Source: Lates calcarifer (lineage: Eukaryota; Chordata; Actinopteri; Centropomidae). Taken from it: DNA of 64,000 bases. This document shows, piece after piece, positions 1 through 17,600 of the stretch; position 1 is the stretch's first letter, and each line of letters opens with the position of its first letter. The stretch spans positions 11,494,872 to 11,558,871 of the forward strand of contig NC_066835.1 of the NCBI RefSeq assembly GCF_001640805.2, written 5' to 3'. The position numbers and the translations under genes are program-made. The notes beneath the pieces are model-generated. The model was not told where the DNA came from. It made no database searches and saw only the letters and a list, made by a program, of their open reading frames with translations.

Positions 1-1931
1 AATACATCTAGAGCATTTATGTACTGCATACTTCATTGTTACTTTTTGGCTGACTGATATCTGTGACAAGCTAAAATCAGTAATTACTGATAACAATCGA
101 GAAACCTTCCTTTATCTGATATGCAGTTTCCTGTTAATCAGATGTACAACACAAACAATCACAGCACCAACTAAACACCTTTACACTGTATCAGTTTTAA
201 TGAAAAGCCATCAGCTGAGTAGAGTGTGGTTCCACTTTGATTTAATGCAAATATACAATGCAAACAGTCCTACAAAGCCCAAAACTTACTTTATCTATAC
301 ACATCAAACCACTAAGGAGTTCTATATACACATACACGTTAGTTAGATACAAACACAAAAGTTAGAAAAAATAAGTCTAACAGGGCTGCCAAACAACACT
401 GTCTCTCCAAAACTGGAACACCTGAACAGTGTGCATTATCAGCACATGCAAATGGGAGGAAAGAGTCATGCAAGAGGTGAAAACTCAAAACAGAAGTTAC
501 AGAACAAAAAATGTTCACATTAAATATATCATTCAAGTTGCGTGTGTTTGTGTGGAGGAGTATTTTGGCTTCCAGTGCATATTGATTCCTTTTGCTGGTT
601 TCACCTCATGTTATACAACCAGCATGTGATGAGTTCACAATCAACTTAAGGAATACAGTCTCTGTAAATGTCAATCTGAGTTTACAGCAACTTCAAAGCA
701 ACCCTGCTATCTACATCAAGCTTAATTAAGTATCATTTCCTTCATGTTCGGCACCTTGTCCTTCATTATTAAATTCAGAAGTTCTGAGACCTGGATTAAC
801 TTGGTATAAAAGTGGTCAGAAAAACTTAAATATTTCACATTGGTTATTAATGGAAAAAAATAAATATATTACTAAAATGCCACTTCAAGTTAATGACCAT
901 ATGAAAGGGGATTAATGAAGTCAATAAAGAAAAAAAAAAGCTTTGTGATCATACAAATAATTTCAGAACTTAAGTTTTCTTCCTTTTTAAAAGATATTAC
1001 AAGAATATACAATTCATAAATATTAATTTCTGTTCATGTTTGTTATACACATCCAACGCTGATTCATTCATATGCTACTGAAAGATTTTAGTTTAATATA
1101 ATGGGTCAGCAAATTTCTGATATTAGAGCACATTTTTCCCAAAAAGCAGCACATCCATAAGATTCACCCCAGAACGCCTTTCAGAAGCAGGGGGAGACTG
1201 GCATCATATACAGTAATACACTTAACTATTTACAGCTGTGACAAGCAAGCTAGAGGTATTCCTCTGTTAGTTCTAGAGAATCGTAGCATATCTTTAGTTG
1301 TGTTTCCAATGTAGCCATGCAGAGTTATTTTACACCAGCAGTTTGAAAAGGTAAAGATAAGTTTGGGAAAGCAGACAGATTGAAGGAGGGGGTATTTCTA
1401 GCACTAACGTCTTCAGGCAAAGCTGGTCTGCATCAATATTAAGTGCTACAGATACCTTCCCTGCTCTTTTCCTGTTTAATCTCTGCAGTGAGGCGAGGCT
1501 GAATGCCAAGCAGTCACACAATAACATGTTATATATTGTATGTGCTGTGCCAAACTGGGGTGGGGGGGTAGGTAATGTAGACATAATGTCTAGGTAGGTA
1601 GGTAATGTAGACATAATGCAAAAGCAGAGGACAGTTAGAGCAAGCAGAGTGGGCAAGACTAAGGAAAAGACAGATCACTGCATTCTGTCAATAATGGCGA
1701 GATTTTTAGTTGATAAAGTGTCTCTCAGCTGCATTTTATGACCAGCTGTGTCTCCTCCACACCCCTACTGCCTGTTTTAAAAAAAGAACTGTGTGTATGT
1801 TTAAAGAGGAAATAAAGAGTGAAATGTGGGAAAAAAGTAAAAGGAGTCAGAGATAAAAGGGCATGTTAGCAACATTTCACAATAATGGGAGGCATTCTCT
1901 GTCTCCCTGCTGTTTTCCTTAGGGTGCGGCC
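1..1931. other. grina 3'UTR and downstream non-coding DNA
   Basis: AT-rich sequence downstream of the grina stop codon. It probably contains the grina 3'UTR, but no AATAAA signal in minus orientation is visible, only ATTAAA variants. It holds a two-copy tandem duplication at 1567-1618. No exon-like ORF with splice sites was found. Confidence 0.5.
1567..1618. repeat. Two-copy direct tandem duplication, 30-bp period
   Basis: The 22-base unit GGTAGGTAATGTAGACATAA(TG) occurs at 1567-1588 and again, identical, at 1597-1618. An 8-base linker (TCTAGGTA) separates the copies. This is a recent local duplication downstream of grina with no evident function. Confidence 0.8.
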
Positions 1932-5907
<3,976 letters not shown>

Positions 5908-8299
5908 TCACTCTGCTGCAAGATCTGTGAAAAGACGAGCACTAGAATTACAACCAGTTTTCTCAAAAAGCAACATTCGCTGCAAAGAAACATTTGACAG
6001 GTAAAGAGATTTGTATCTTTATAAATATAATTTCAATGTCTCCACTGCATCTCAGAAGCCTTAGAAGGAAGCAGAGGAAAAGTAATGACAGTACAGCGTT
6101 TTGGCCAAACTGGCAAAGACACCAACACTGCATCTGCGTGATTAAAAAGGTGACAGGCAATCAAACAATGCAGCAGGGAGAGAAGACAGAGACAGATGAG
6201 CTACATCACGGTGCCTTTCTGTTAGCTGTCCAGATATATCCTCATTTTATGCTCTTTTACCTTCCTGTTTTATGTTTTGATTCTGATTCTGCCAAGTGAT
6301 GTCTTAGAGATTGTCAAAGATGCAGAAAACATGAAGAAGGCAGTCCAGAAGGCAGGGGGACAATGAAGAAAAAAGGAGAATCACCACAGGCCTTTTATAT
6401 GTCACAGATTGTTGTACACAAGTGATAGAGAGTACACAGACCAAGAGAGAGACCTAGACTACAGCAGATGAGGAGCAGCAGGCTGTAATCAAAGGCTTGA
6501 GGGTCTTATAGTCAGATCAGGGAGAGGGGGAAAAGGGTTTTATTTAAGCAATGATTTTAAAAGCTAAAGGCAAGGTAGGTATTAGTCAATACTCATGGAA
6601 GCGTGTTAAATGAATTATTTTGAGATTTGAATGTGTTTGTTGATGAGTAATAGTAGTTTGGTTGATTATTGTGAAGATTTGATCATGTAAGCAATCAATT
6701 GAATGATTGTGAAACTGTTGTTTTGATTAGCATCGCAAAGCTGAGTATCAACTGGCTGTGTCAGTTCTTTTTTGTGGTTTTGTCTCATGGTGTACACACT
6801 ATCATGAATATGTGACACACACAAAAAGTTAAAAGTAATAATATTCCAGTTATTTCTGCTGCCAAAGCAGAGAGGAGATGAAAGAGGAGAGGAAAAGAAG
6901 TTAATGTAAGACTCATCTGTTATATCTCACTGGAAAGCAGGGGGTAACAACAAGTGATCTTATGTAGGAGAAGAGGCCACGGGCTAGAGATTCACTATAA
7001 ACACCAGATAAGACGCTTGCATCACACTACTCTGAGAGGAGCAATAAGGGAGTGGCGTTTGACTGTTATGGCTGACTATCCAGACCAATCTGAAAACAAA
7101 CAACTTAGCAAATGGCTGCTGGGTGATTTCCAATTTAAAGCCCTACAGATTTAAGAAGTGAGCTAAATGTGTCACTGGCAGAAACCACTGCTCCTAGAAA
7201 GAGATGACTGCAGACAGATCTACACTGTAACTGTTCTTGGGTATGTCCACTATCTAATGGTTCATCTTGGGTGTGTACAATTGGTCTTAAAGTTTTACTA
7301 GTTTTACTAATTATTGTCACTTAAGGACTGCAACTGATTATTTTCACTTCAATTACTCTGCCTATTACCTCAATTAATCTGTTAATCCTTAGTTCTATAT
7401 AAATAACATTTGCCCTCTTTGCTTAAGATAATTGTCAACAGAACTGCCTTTTCTGCAGATTAATGTAGGATTACTACACTCATCATTTTAGCTCTAATGT
7501 CTGTTTTACCCAGCCATTTGTTCACAGCAATGATTCAACCTGTGAAATGTGGTTTTAAGTGAAACCAGAAATTCACGGAAGAAGTTTCAACGGTCTGTAC
7601 TACCGTAAGAACTGTGGATTCTTGTGAATTAACCTGACCTGATCAGTGGAAACATATAAAAGAAATCACAGGCTACATTCACACACCAACATAAAGCTGT
7701 CAAACCCACACACTAGCTGTATGGACCTAGCCAGCGGAAAACATAAAGCCGGGATGGATAGATGGTGCAAAAGAAAACGAGGAGATGGCAAACACTGACA
7801 GTGTTACCATGGACGCAGGTGGTGCCTTGGTAACCAAATGTATTATTAATCTGCTTTGCTTCAGGAAGAGACCTGACATACTGGCCATTACTGCAGTGTC
7901 CCTCTCCCCCATCCCCACTGGGCCTCTGCACAGCCCTGGTCAACAGGCCTGTGTGTCATGTTCACTGCAATTGATAATGTTAATGAGGCAGCTACATGCA
8001 TGACATGAGAGAAACAACAACAGAAATCTCTCAGCAAGTGAGGACAGATTTACAAGGTCGATTAGTTTTTTCAAACGTGCTGTGCAGATTTGATCTGAAG
8101 GCCTCCACTCCCCGGAGGAAAATGTTTGCCGAGCAGAAATGAAGCCAAAAGCCATTCTCCTAATTGCTGACTTAAAAGGAAGAACTGGAGTGGGCATCAG
8201 GCTGGCTTTACAGTGCTGCTTACTGTACGCCTGTGCTATTTAAACTCCTGCTAACATGTGAACAGAGGCTAACACACCCTCAGTCCTCCTAGTGTTTGT

Positions 8300-8338
<39 letters not shown>
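8300..8338. repeat. (TC)n(AC)n compound microsatellite
   Basis: A pure TC dinucleotide run passes directly into a CA run within the putative first intron of grina. This is a typical fish compound microsatellite. Confidence 0.9.
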
Positions 8339-11300
8339 TACTGATCAGAAAATACAAAGAAGTACAGAAATATCCATTCAGCAGTTCACATCACTAAAAA
8401 TCATGTTTACTGTTCCTCATCCTCGCTCTATCTCTCCCCTCCTCCCTGCTTTCCAGGCCACACTGAATTAACAGTGAATGTTACGCAACATTGCTCTATT
8501 TCTCTCTGGCAAACACATCCAGATTTCAGCATGTGTCCTCATGATCCCTGTCTATCCATCACTGGGACAGTGCGGCAAGAGACTGCAGATAAACATGGCA
8601 AGTGCTGGCTCTGCTTCATACTGACAGTCTCCATTAAGATCATTACAGATTACAATCATTATCTGAGGAGCCAAATCCCTCCCGACTCTCCGGACAACAA
8701 TGGTTGCGTAAGGCGGGGTATACAGTTCACGCTGTACAAGAGTTTCACTGAATCTGTCAGTTGTACTGTGGTGAGTATTGGTTTACTTTTTTTAAAAAAA
8801 AATCACTCACTTAATCTCAACAGACAGACAACACTTTCCTCATTAACTAAAGGTTTTGTTTGATCGTGTCACATGAGACAAGATGTCTGACGAGTGGATG
8901 AATCCCAGAGAAGTAACCCAAGACTCCTTACCTAATCATGATGTGACACAGTCAAAGCATGTGATCCCCTCTCTGTCCAATGTCCATGTATAGCATATAA
9001 GATTGAATTTGTCATCCATGTGAGGACTGAGTGATCACATGTAATCACATGTCAAATTATCCTGGTGATAAAAGAAACAATGAACTCATTTTCATTACTG
9101 ATTTGTTTGCCAGTTTGTTGGGGTTTTTTTTGGTCAATATTTTTTTCCAACAGTCCAAATGTCAAAGATATTCAGGTTATGATATGAAATGACAAAGTAA
9201 AGCAGCAAATCACATTTGAGGAGTGGAGATAAGTATATTATATATTTGGGATTTAGCTTAAAAGATATTAGTTGAATTTTGTTCACTTACAGTTACAGCT
9301 GGCTCTGTATCATTGCTTTAGACAACAGACATTTATAGAACGATAACATGGTCACATTATATCATGAAAGAAATTTAATGAACAGTAACTGAATTATCTC
9401 TCAGTCCTGATTCGTATTCATATTTCCAGATTGTAGCAAACGATTAAGATGATCTTTTTTAATCATGTTTAACAGAAGTGACTTCACATTGACAGAGTTT
9501 ATTAGTACAGAATTCATCCGTACTGGTCTGTTTGTAGCATTTTATCTGTGTTTAATGGATTACTAGGTATAATCCAAAGTAACACACCACACAGTCAAGA
9601 GGAATGGGACACTAACGTCAGAAATGTTCATGAAGTCACAACAGTTATGTCAGTACAGACGGCCTCCTCCTCTGATATTATAACAACAGATTTACTTTTT
9701 GATGTGTCATGATGATGACACGTGGCTGAATCACTGAAAAAGTAGTTGAATTCACGGATTCAGAAACTGACCGAGATGTTTCAGTAGAAGACAAAGAAGA
9801 AGTTTGTGCCCTGTCTGTCACCCTCTCATTTCACAAGAGAACAAGGTCGTTTCAACAACCACAACAATTTCACTTCCATGTCTGAGAAGTGGTGAAAGTG
9901 AATACAGTCAAAATATATCTTTTTTAGGAGAGTGAGGAGTCAGTTTGAGGCACTGTTTGTACAGCTTTACAAGCATTACGTGGAAGATTTCAAATCCTCT
10001 TAGGAGAGACGCCCTGACGCTGTGGATAAAGACAGTGCCACCATCCCCTGGCTTCTGCTGATAGCGATCGCTGAGGGGAATTAGGTTAAAGGGAGGGATT
10101 CAGTGGGCTAGCCAGAGAGCCACGTTAACACAATTAGGCTAGTACAATGCCTCGACAAACCCATATACAACATGCTATGTGCATGCCTGAGCAACACCAG
10201 GAAATACAGCGAGAAAACAGGAACCAGTCACACAAAGCAGTGGGGCCTATACAGGAGTCAGCGTGTTACAATATGTAGCACCAAAACAATTCAAAGTGAA
10301 AAGTTGTGATCGTTGATGGAGGACGACATAAAAATAGCACTTGTTTTAAAGATTAAGTACACAGCTTTTTCTAAAAGCAAACCAACATCCAGGACTTAAT
10401 TGAGTGATATCCTCAGAAATAAAATGCTGTTTCACAGTCACATGATGAGTGACTGACTCAAAGCGACTAAGTTTTGTAACTGGGTTGAATGGTTTCAAAT
10501 GGTGGTTTCACACACACCGGACCAACCACAGAACTAGCTGATGTTTAACCAGACTCCGTAAAGCACTCAGGATGCCATGATAACATATTGAGTCCTATTA
10601 TGAAATTGTCACTCGGACCACCTGGCAGATAAAATCCCACACCGTGTTGCTGTCTGCCGATCTGTCAGCCAATGCAGCAGTCTGGAAGATACTGTCATCA
10701 TGCCGCCACGTCGTGTCAGCAGCAGCTCTGGCTATGTCAGACCTGCAGACTCCTCACCTCGTGACAGATGGCTGCACTTTGTGTAGGTTAGCATTGAACG
10801 ACAACATACTGCTGTCATAGTGAATGAAATCTCAGTTTCTCTTAATAACAGGGCTGCTTTTGTAAAATGAAGTGGGAAAAATATTTAGTTAAAGTACTTT
10901 CACAATGTTACAATAATATTTTGTATTTTCTCATGCTGGCTGCATCTTTCTTAGGATAACAACATTAAGGTTTGTGGTTTTAACAGCAGCTTATCTTGTG
11001 ATTTTTCAAGTCTTTCATAATTTTTTTTCCTGCCTGGAGACAACAACACTGGTGTACCAAAGCCATAGTTCTAATAAAGCTTTTTGATCACTAGCTCGCA
11101 GCTGAAATTGACTAATCACTCCCTATGATGTGTAAGCAGTTGGCAATTTCAGGAGGTGGTGCTGGCAAGATAGCTTTACTGCTCTTGTGTGGTTAGTATA
11201 AGCCTACTGATCCTTGAAAATCCAAATCTTCCCAAACAGAACTGAAGTGTCAGCTAAACAGACTTATCCAAAATGTTAAATATCTCCCCTCTGAAATATT

Positions 11301-12128
11301 CCATCAGCACCAAAACCTAACAGACACATGGATGCCTTTCACAGGATGAGGTGGTTATTTCCATGGTGGCAATACAGACTCAGTAATCTGGACTTTATTC
11401 AAGTCCGTTTCACAGACAGATAGTGACACAACAGTAGAAACATCCACTAACCTTGCTCATTAGAATTCTCCTCACCTTGTCCTTCTATTAATCGATAATC
11501 CACAAGTGAAAGTTTTGCTATAACCTTCAGCTTTAATGGAAAATTGTTCATTCAAAGTCCCTCGCTCAACAAATCAAGAAGCTGCAACCAGTAAATGTAT
11601 AGCAAGCAATTTTGCTCCGGATGGCAGCTGCCAGAGAGGAACACTGTCTGGGGCTGTCTGAGCTGATGAACGTCACACTCAGGTATATTCCTTTAGCTTC
11701 GCTCAACACAAGACAGCCAGACAGTAAATATAGAACTTCAACCAATAACACTGTCAACCTGTAAATACAAAATATTTACAGGAGAGTTAATAAAGGGCAA
11801 TAGGGGCTCTAGACTACAAATAGCAAGAAAAGTCTGTGCCAAATGGAGACAGTGTATATTTGGAGATGTGTGTATTATTCATGGAGATGGCCTTACACCA
11901 AGAGAAACACATATAAACACAGAGACAGGAAATGGGTATTAAGATGGAGGACATACCATTTCAATCACTGTAACTATCCCTTTAATATCTCTGGACCAGA
12001 GCCATTGGCCATTGTGATGCAATGTCACAAATCAGTCAGCAGAGCAGCTGTATGGCAATTCTGTAAATTATTTCTCTGGTAAGCCAAAAACAGGTTTTAC
12101 TCTTTGTTTATTTCATCCATAACAATCA

Positions 12129-12449
12129 GGGCTGAAACTGATGATTACTACCAGTTAATCTGCGGATTATTTCCCTCAATAATCAAGTGATTATTTGTTC
12201 TACAACTTATTAAAAAGTATAGGTATCTTGATGTTTTTAATGTCTGATCAATAGTCAAAAACCCAAAGATATTCAGCTTACAGTGATATAAAACAGAGAA
12301 AGCAGAGCAGCAAATATCCACACTGGAGGAGTTGGAACAAGGTAAAAGTCAGCATTTATTCTTCTAAAATACTTACCAACAATAAATCAATTGTTAGATT
12401 AGTTGCAGTTCAGTTAAACAATTAATGGAATTATTATTTCAGCTCTTAT
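12129..12449. repeat. Degenerate teleost interspersed element with inverted ends
   Basis: The element begins GGGCTGAAACTGATGATTA and ends TTATTATTTCAGCTCTTA, so its ends are inverted complements. In between are the hallmark phrases AAACCCAAAGATATTCAG and AAGCAGAGCAGCAAATA. I recognise the family as a common fish non-autonomous repeat but do not recall its database name. Shorter copies with the same phrases occur at 7322-7400, 9125-9245, 27805-27965, 34391-34570, 35343-35440, 48485-48541, 49455-49515 and 58808-58855. Confidence 0.6.
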
Positions 12450-13437
12450 ATATAAAAATACCATGAAATAACTACATACACATGATGAAGTATTTCATCC
12501 ATATCACCCCTTTCTAATTCAGATAGTTAAAGTGAAATCAGAAAAGTGCCTAAGTATTAAAATATATCCACATTTCTAACATGTTTTAGTAGTACTCCCG
12601 TAAATATAGTATTAAGCGTTTATTTAGTTATTTGGATTCCCATTAGCCATTGCAAAGGTAGCAACTACTCTTTCTGAGGCCTACACAGAGCACAGCTTAA
12701 AGCATAATCATCAAAATGAAAAGCACCACATGTATTAATCATATGTACACTGACAAAGAAATGCAGAACAGATCACGGTAAAACAGCAATTTGGGCCAAG
12801 GTGAATGACGGGACATTATGTTTACAGCTGGTGCACGACAGGAAAACCAAACAGAAACATGAATCCAACATAAACACTGAGCCTCGTTTCCATGGTGTAC
12901 CTGCAGCGGGCGCACCTCCATCTAGGCCTAACCAGCACAGAAAAATGCGACACTGCGCTCATCTATTACATAAAAAATGTATCAAAAAATTTACCCTCTA
13001 GCAACCAGAACCACCATTACAGAATATGAATAAACTGACAGTGTATAGGCGACATATGTCCAAAATAGCTGGCTCGCTAGTTCGCCATGATGAATCCACT
13101 AAGCAAGTTATTTTTTTTCTTAGGACGGTGGCCACACGCCGCGCCCCCACGTTTACAATGCTGAGCTGTCAGCTCCTTTCAAAGCCAAACTACTTTTCTT
13201 TGGGACTTACTGGGTGCAGTTCTGCTAATACACTCTGTTTTGTTAATTTACCGTTCTCTTTCTTGCTAATGTTATGTGACAGCTGACGATGGGCAGCAGG
13301 TGCTGAACGTTGCTAACCAAGCGGCCCACGACCAGCGTATATAATGAAACATATACATATATATCTATATATATAAGACTTTCTACTGAGAGAACACACA
13401 TGTTTAATATCGTCTCACCAAGCAATAACACTCTTAC

Positions 13438-13550
13438 CTTTAATGTGTTTATTTGAAAGTAGCTGCCGACATAGACTTTCCCTCCTCCTCCTCCGGGTGG
13501 TCTGCACTGAACAACTGGGTCGAGAGCCGCTGACGACGCCACACGACTGG
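13438..13550 (-). other. grina: Candidate non-coding first exon of grina
   Basis: Read on the minus strand, this GC-richer stretch ends in AAAG followed by a strong donor GTAAGAG (13431-13437). No ORF in it is convincing. It lies upstream of grina with no other minus-strand gene in between, and a palindromic E-box lies just upstream. It is inferred to be the 5'UTR exon spliced to the acceptor at 5924. The upstream boundary is approximate. A 5'RACE product or RNA-seq junction 13438-to-5924 would settle it. Confidence 0.5.
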
Positions 13551-13568
13551 ATCACGTGACGTGTGGGA
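13551..13568 (-). promoter_or_regulatory. E-box / CLEAR-like and TGACGTG motifs of the grina promoter
   Basis: The sequence ATCACGTGACGTGTGG contains the palindrome TCACGTGA (USF/MITF/TFEB class, CLEAR-like GTCACGTGAT on the minus strand). An overlapping TGACGTG resembles CRE/XBP1-type UPR elements. It lies immediately upstream of the putative first exon. Motif presence is seen directly. Use by TFEB or UPR factors is inference, though it would suit a Golgi/ER stress-protective protein. Confidence 0.45.
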
Positions 13569-13847
13569 ATCTCCGGTTGTTACACAAAATGACTCAATTT
13601 ATCTCAATAATGACGCAGTATTTTAACGTCCACAACGTCGTTACGGTCACTTGATAAAAGTGCAGTTAAAGCACTAGCGTTGGTAATGGAAAGATCCAGA
13701 TGGATCAGTTCAGCATGACAAATAGTCATGTGGTTTATCATCAGTGGCTTACACCACCCTAGTGTTGTATTTAAGTACAGTTTTTGAGGACTTTGACTTC
13801 TAGAAGAGGTTTTCATATCAGTATATACATATATACTTCAACCTCTG

Positions 13848-13853
13848 TTTATT
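13848..13853 (-). terminator. Candidate poly(A) signal of mapk15
   Basis: TTTATT on the plus strand is AATAAA in the sense of mapk15, about 0.8 kb past its stop. If used, mapk15 transcription ends only about 0.3 kb upstream of the grina promoter. Confidence 0.35.
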
Positions 13854-14653
13854 ATCAAACTTTATGGCAGTTTGCTGCCAGTCATCTGTTAAACATTATA
13901 AACCAGGTTCAAGAAACACATATAATTTTCTTTCTGTACACATTTGAAGAACAAGTAGGCTTATTGCTGCTGTACTAAGAAATAATCACTTGTTGCATAT
14001 AAACAATTCAAACAACTATTTGTATATTTTGCAGTTATTCTGTGTCCATCAGTAATCTACTGGCGTAAACTATTAATCTTATAGATAATTAGCTGCATAG
14101 ATCAACAAGAAAAGTAATGGCTGGTTTAACCTTGTTCTGGGCCCCTACTCACTGAAACACGAATGTATTTAGAAATATTTGGCATGTGGAGTTTGACACA
14201 TGGCCTCAGGTAGACAGGACAGAATTTCAGGTGATAATGTGCTAGTGGTGTATATTCCCAAAGATATTTGTATGAATCAGATTACCACAAACCAACTGAC
14301 ACTCAATAAAGCAGTTGTGCCAGGCTGATAGTCCAGTGAGTTCTTGAAAAAACGACACATTTGCATATTGTCATAAATTGCTGGTGCAGTTTGATAAACG
14401 TAATATGAATTCACACATTTTACAAATATGTATTCACTGTCACAGACAGCGAATGGAAATCCCATGTTTCCATGGATACATTCTACACAGTATAGAAGAG
14501 GTGTTTGACCTAACAGTCTTAACAGTTTCTCTCTACAGGATCTCCTCCAGTTTGCCACATGCCCATCATCATATCATAAGGAAAACTTTGTTGTGTGTGT
14601 AAACACAGGTGCTGCCCAGCCACTATGTAACTGCTGGCATGACAGCAGTTCAG

Positions 14654-17600
14654 TTACTGGTTGTGAGGACGATTTCGAAGCAGATTATCCAGTTCAGTCT
14701 TGTTGATTGTACCGTAGGCCTGGGAATAACTGCCTAGTTTGGCTCGAGGGTCGCCAGAAGCTGCTACATTACAGTTACTCTGAAATACTTTCTTGCTGAA
14801 CCGTGGTGGGGGACGAGCCTCACGAACCTGGGAGTTGGAGCGCTGGTTCTGCATCGGAATAAAAAGAAAGTTAAACATGTTAAAACAGCCAGTCCATCCA
14901 CAGCTTAGTAAAACCACCAAGCTTTAAGCATATATTTTCATGCATTCTATGTTTAAAATCAATATTTCATCATGCATGTAAATGGCCTGAAATTAAATTC
15001 TGACACTGAGTCATATTTTTCATGTCCTGGGGTGCAGTGGACTGACCAGACGTGCAGATGTGACATACAGTCCGGAGGGTAAAGACGCCTCATCCTTGCG
15101 CACTAGTGGGTTGTTTTGTGTTTGGTTTAGGGTCCAGGAGAAGGAGCGGTTATGGGTCGCAGGGGCTGAGCGACCACGCTGGAGAATCTGGTCCATGGAC
15201 TAATGAAGGCAGGGAGAAAAGACAGAACAAAGGTTGAAAGTGAGCCACATGCAAGTAGCCAAAAATAAAAATGGTGTAATAATGAAAGAGAAAAAAACAA
15301 GATGACAGCAACAGAAAGCAAAAGTGAATAGTGAGTGAACTGAGGCCTGGTGCTTACTGTATTAGCGTTAGTGCCATCTACTGGTGATGTAGTTGCACTT
15401 CCATTACTGGTCTGTCCCATTTGTTTCCTACTGGCTGCAGTAGAATGAAAGTAATGGGGAGGACCACCTGGGCTCCTAACAAAACCGTCTGAATGAAAAG
15501 AAGAGCTGTGTTTTTAACCTGAGGGTATGTGTACATATAATTCTATCATATAATATAAATTATATAATGATATTTATGTAAAATCCATGCAGCCACGCTG
15601 TTAGATTTGACTGTGAAAGCCTGGAACAAGGTCTGGGTACTGTTCTATACTAATAGCAAAACAATACTCACTACCAGTGTTCTTAAATTTTAAATGTCTA
15701 CACAAAAAGGTTTGACACCTAGCCCAGTGTGGAACCCGTAAAAATACACTTAGACATACTTGGGGCATGTGTGATGGGATTATACGTGAGTTTTCCCAGT
15801 CCAGGGCTGGCTAATGGACTCGTCTTCTCCATAGCAGGCTGGCTGGATACATTCACAGGCCCAGGTGTGGTGAGGCCTGTATGTGAAGGCACATGGTTTT
15901 TCTCCTCAGTCTTTTGATGTTGTGGTTTCTCCTCATGGTCGCCACTACCATCGCCTTTCTCTACCACCGGGCCCTTCTCCTCTTTATCCCTCATCACTGG
16001 GCTTCTCGCTGCTACCGACACAGCCTATGTCCTTCGGCTGGATCAGCCTCAGCATCCCCTGATTAGTTCTCCTCTCCAGTATCATCTGTAAGGAAAAGAA
16101 GAGGAAAGAGGTTTAATCTGTGTGATTGGCTCAACTTCCACAGTAAATGCTGACATTAATGACTCACTCTGTACCTCATAAAGTTTGTTGCGGTATTGCA
16201 CTACAGATAATTGTACATCATCATCCACTGGCAGCACGACATCATAGTTAAGAGCTGGCTCCTTGGCTGGATTATGGAACCTCCAGGGACAGAAAATAAT
16301 TGTGGATAAATGATGGCACTTTATGGTAATAACAGCAACATAATGATACAGATTTACTGATCTCTCTGATCTCGATCCAGCACAAGCAGCCCAGGATACA
16401 GAGAAAAATACTGATTCTAAAGACAGACCTGACCACAGTCACTAATCCATGAATCAATCTGAATGCGTGCTCCTGAATACCTGGCTACATATGGGTGTTG
16501 GAGGGCTTGCTCAGCAGTCAGCCGCTTGTCTGGGTTGAAAACCAGCAAACCTCTCAGCAGGTCCAGAGCGTCAGAAGGCACAGACGGCTGGAGAAGATCC
16601 TCCAGAGGCACCTGTGGTCTGGTGAAGGAAGGAGAGGTGAGATTTGCAGTTTCCAATCTTCCTGTCCTATACAAAGGTTCAAAATAGAGCAAAGCCTATG
16701 AACAAGTTCAAGCAGACAATATGACTCTCCCTGCTGCCGTAAACATCAACACATATCAAATGCACCCGTTGCAACAAGGTGGTCCATTTAAGCTGCCATT
16801 GCTTGATTTATGATTTTGCTGTGTCACTGCTACGTCATTGCATCTCCGCTATAATTGCTGTTCCTGTTCCCAGAGCATGTAATGAGTGCAACCTCAGGCC
16901 TGCAGGCTGTGATAATAGTTTTCCCCAGTAGAGGGGAAGAAATTTGTTATCATCACACCCTTAGTTCCCTCTGCGCTGGGAGTGACAAGGTCAGAGAGAG
17001 GCCAAACAGGAACTGTAAACACTCTGCATTCACAAGCAGATTAAGTAATGCGTGCGAGTTAACGGAGTGAAATGTGAAAAAATGAAATGTGTGTATTGTT
17101 GGTGACTTAGATGACCAGATTTACATGTACATATACAAAAAAAACAATATGCTTTGTTTTATGGTGCTTGCGTAGAGTATTTTCACAACATAAATTACAA
17201 AAAAAGAAAAAGTTTTCTTACTTCAGTAACATTCTCTGAATGACAGAGGATCCATATTCAGACTTTATTGCGAGAATATCTGAAAATTAAAATGTATTTA
17301 GTTAATCAAAAGTAAAAGTATAAAGTGTTTACCATTTGAATGAATTTAACATGGAGTTTTTATTTGTCACCTTCTGGGCTTGGGTGTGGTATGGCACTCA
17401 TGATCTTCTCTATCTGGTTGATGGTGGATGTCCCGGGGAACAGGGCTTTTCCCAGCAGCATCTCCCCCAGGATACAGCCAAGGCTCCACATGTCTACACC
17501 TTTAGTGTACCTTTGGACGAGACGTGCTCCTTTTACACTCTGATACACTCAAAACAGCTGCACGATTTTCCAAAGCAGTATTCTGTCACTTGAATTAAAA

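Larger units (their letters stand above)
5925..13437 (-). other. Large putative intron 1 of grina (5'UTR intron)
   Basis: No coding exon is visible in these 7.5 kb. The stretch is AT-rich. It contains a (TC)n(AC)n microsatellite at 8300-8338 and degenerate teleost repeats near 7322-7400, 9125-9245 and 12129-12449. It is read as the first intron of grina because an acceptor-like tttcacag precedes the 5'UTR at 5924 and a donor-bearing exon with a GC-rich upstream region is found at 13438. Alternative: grina transcription starts near 6 kb and the 13.4 kb exon is unrelated. Confidence 0.45.

Noticed and set aside
8474..8863. 129-residue plus-strand ORF in the grina upstream region
   Set aside because: No domain, no flanking splice signals or codon bias I could recognise; likely chance in intronic DNA.
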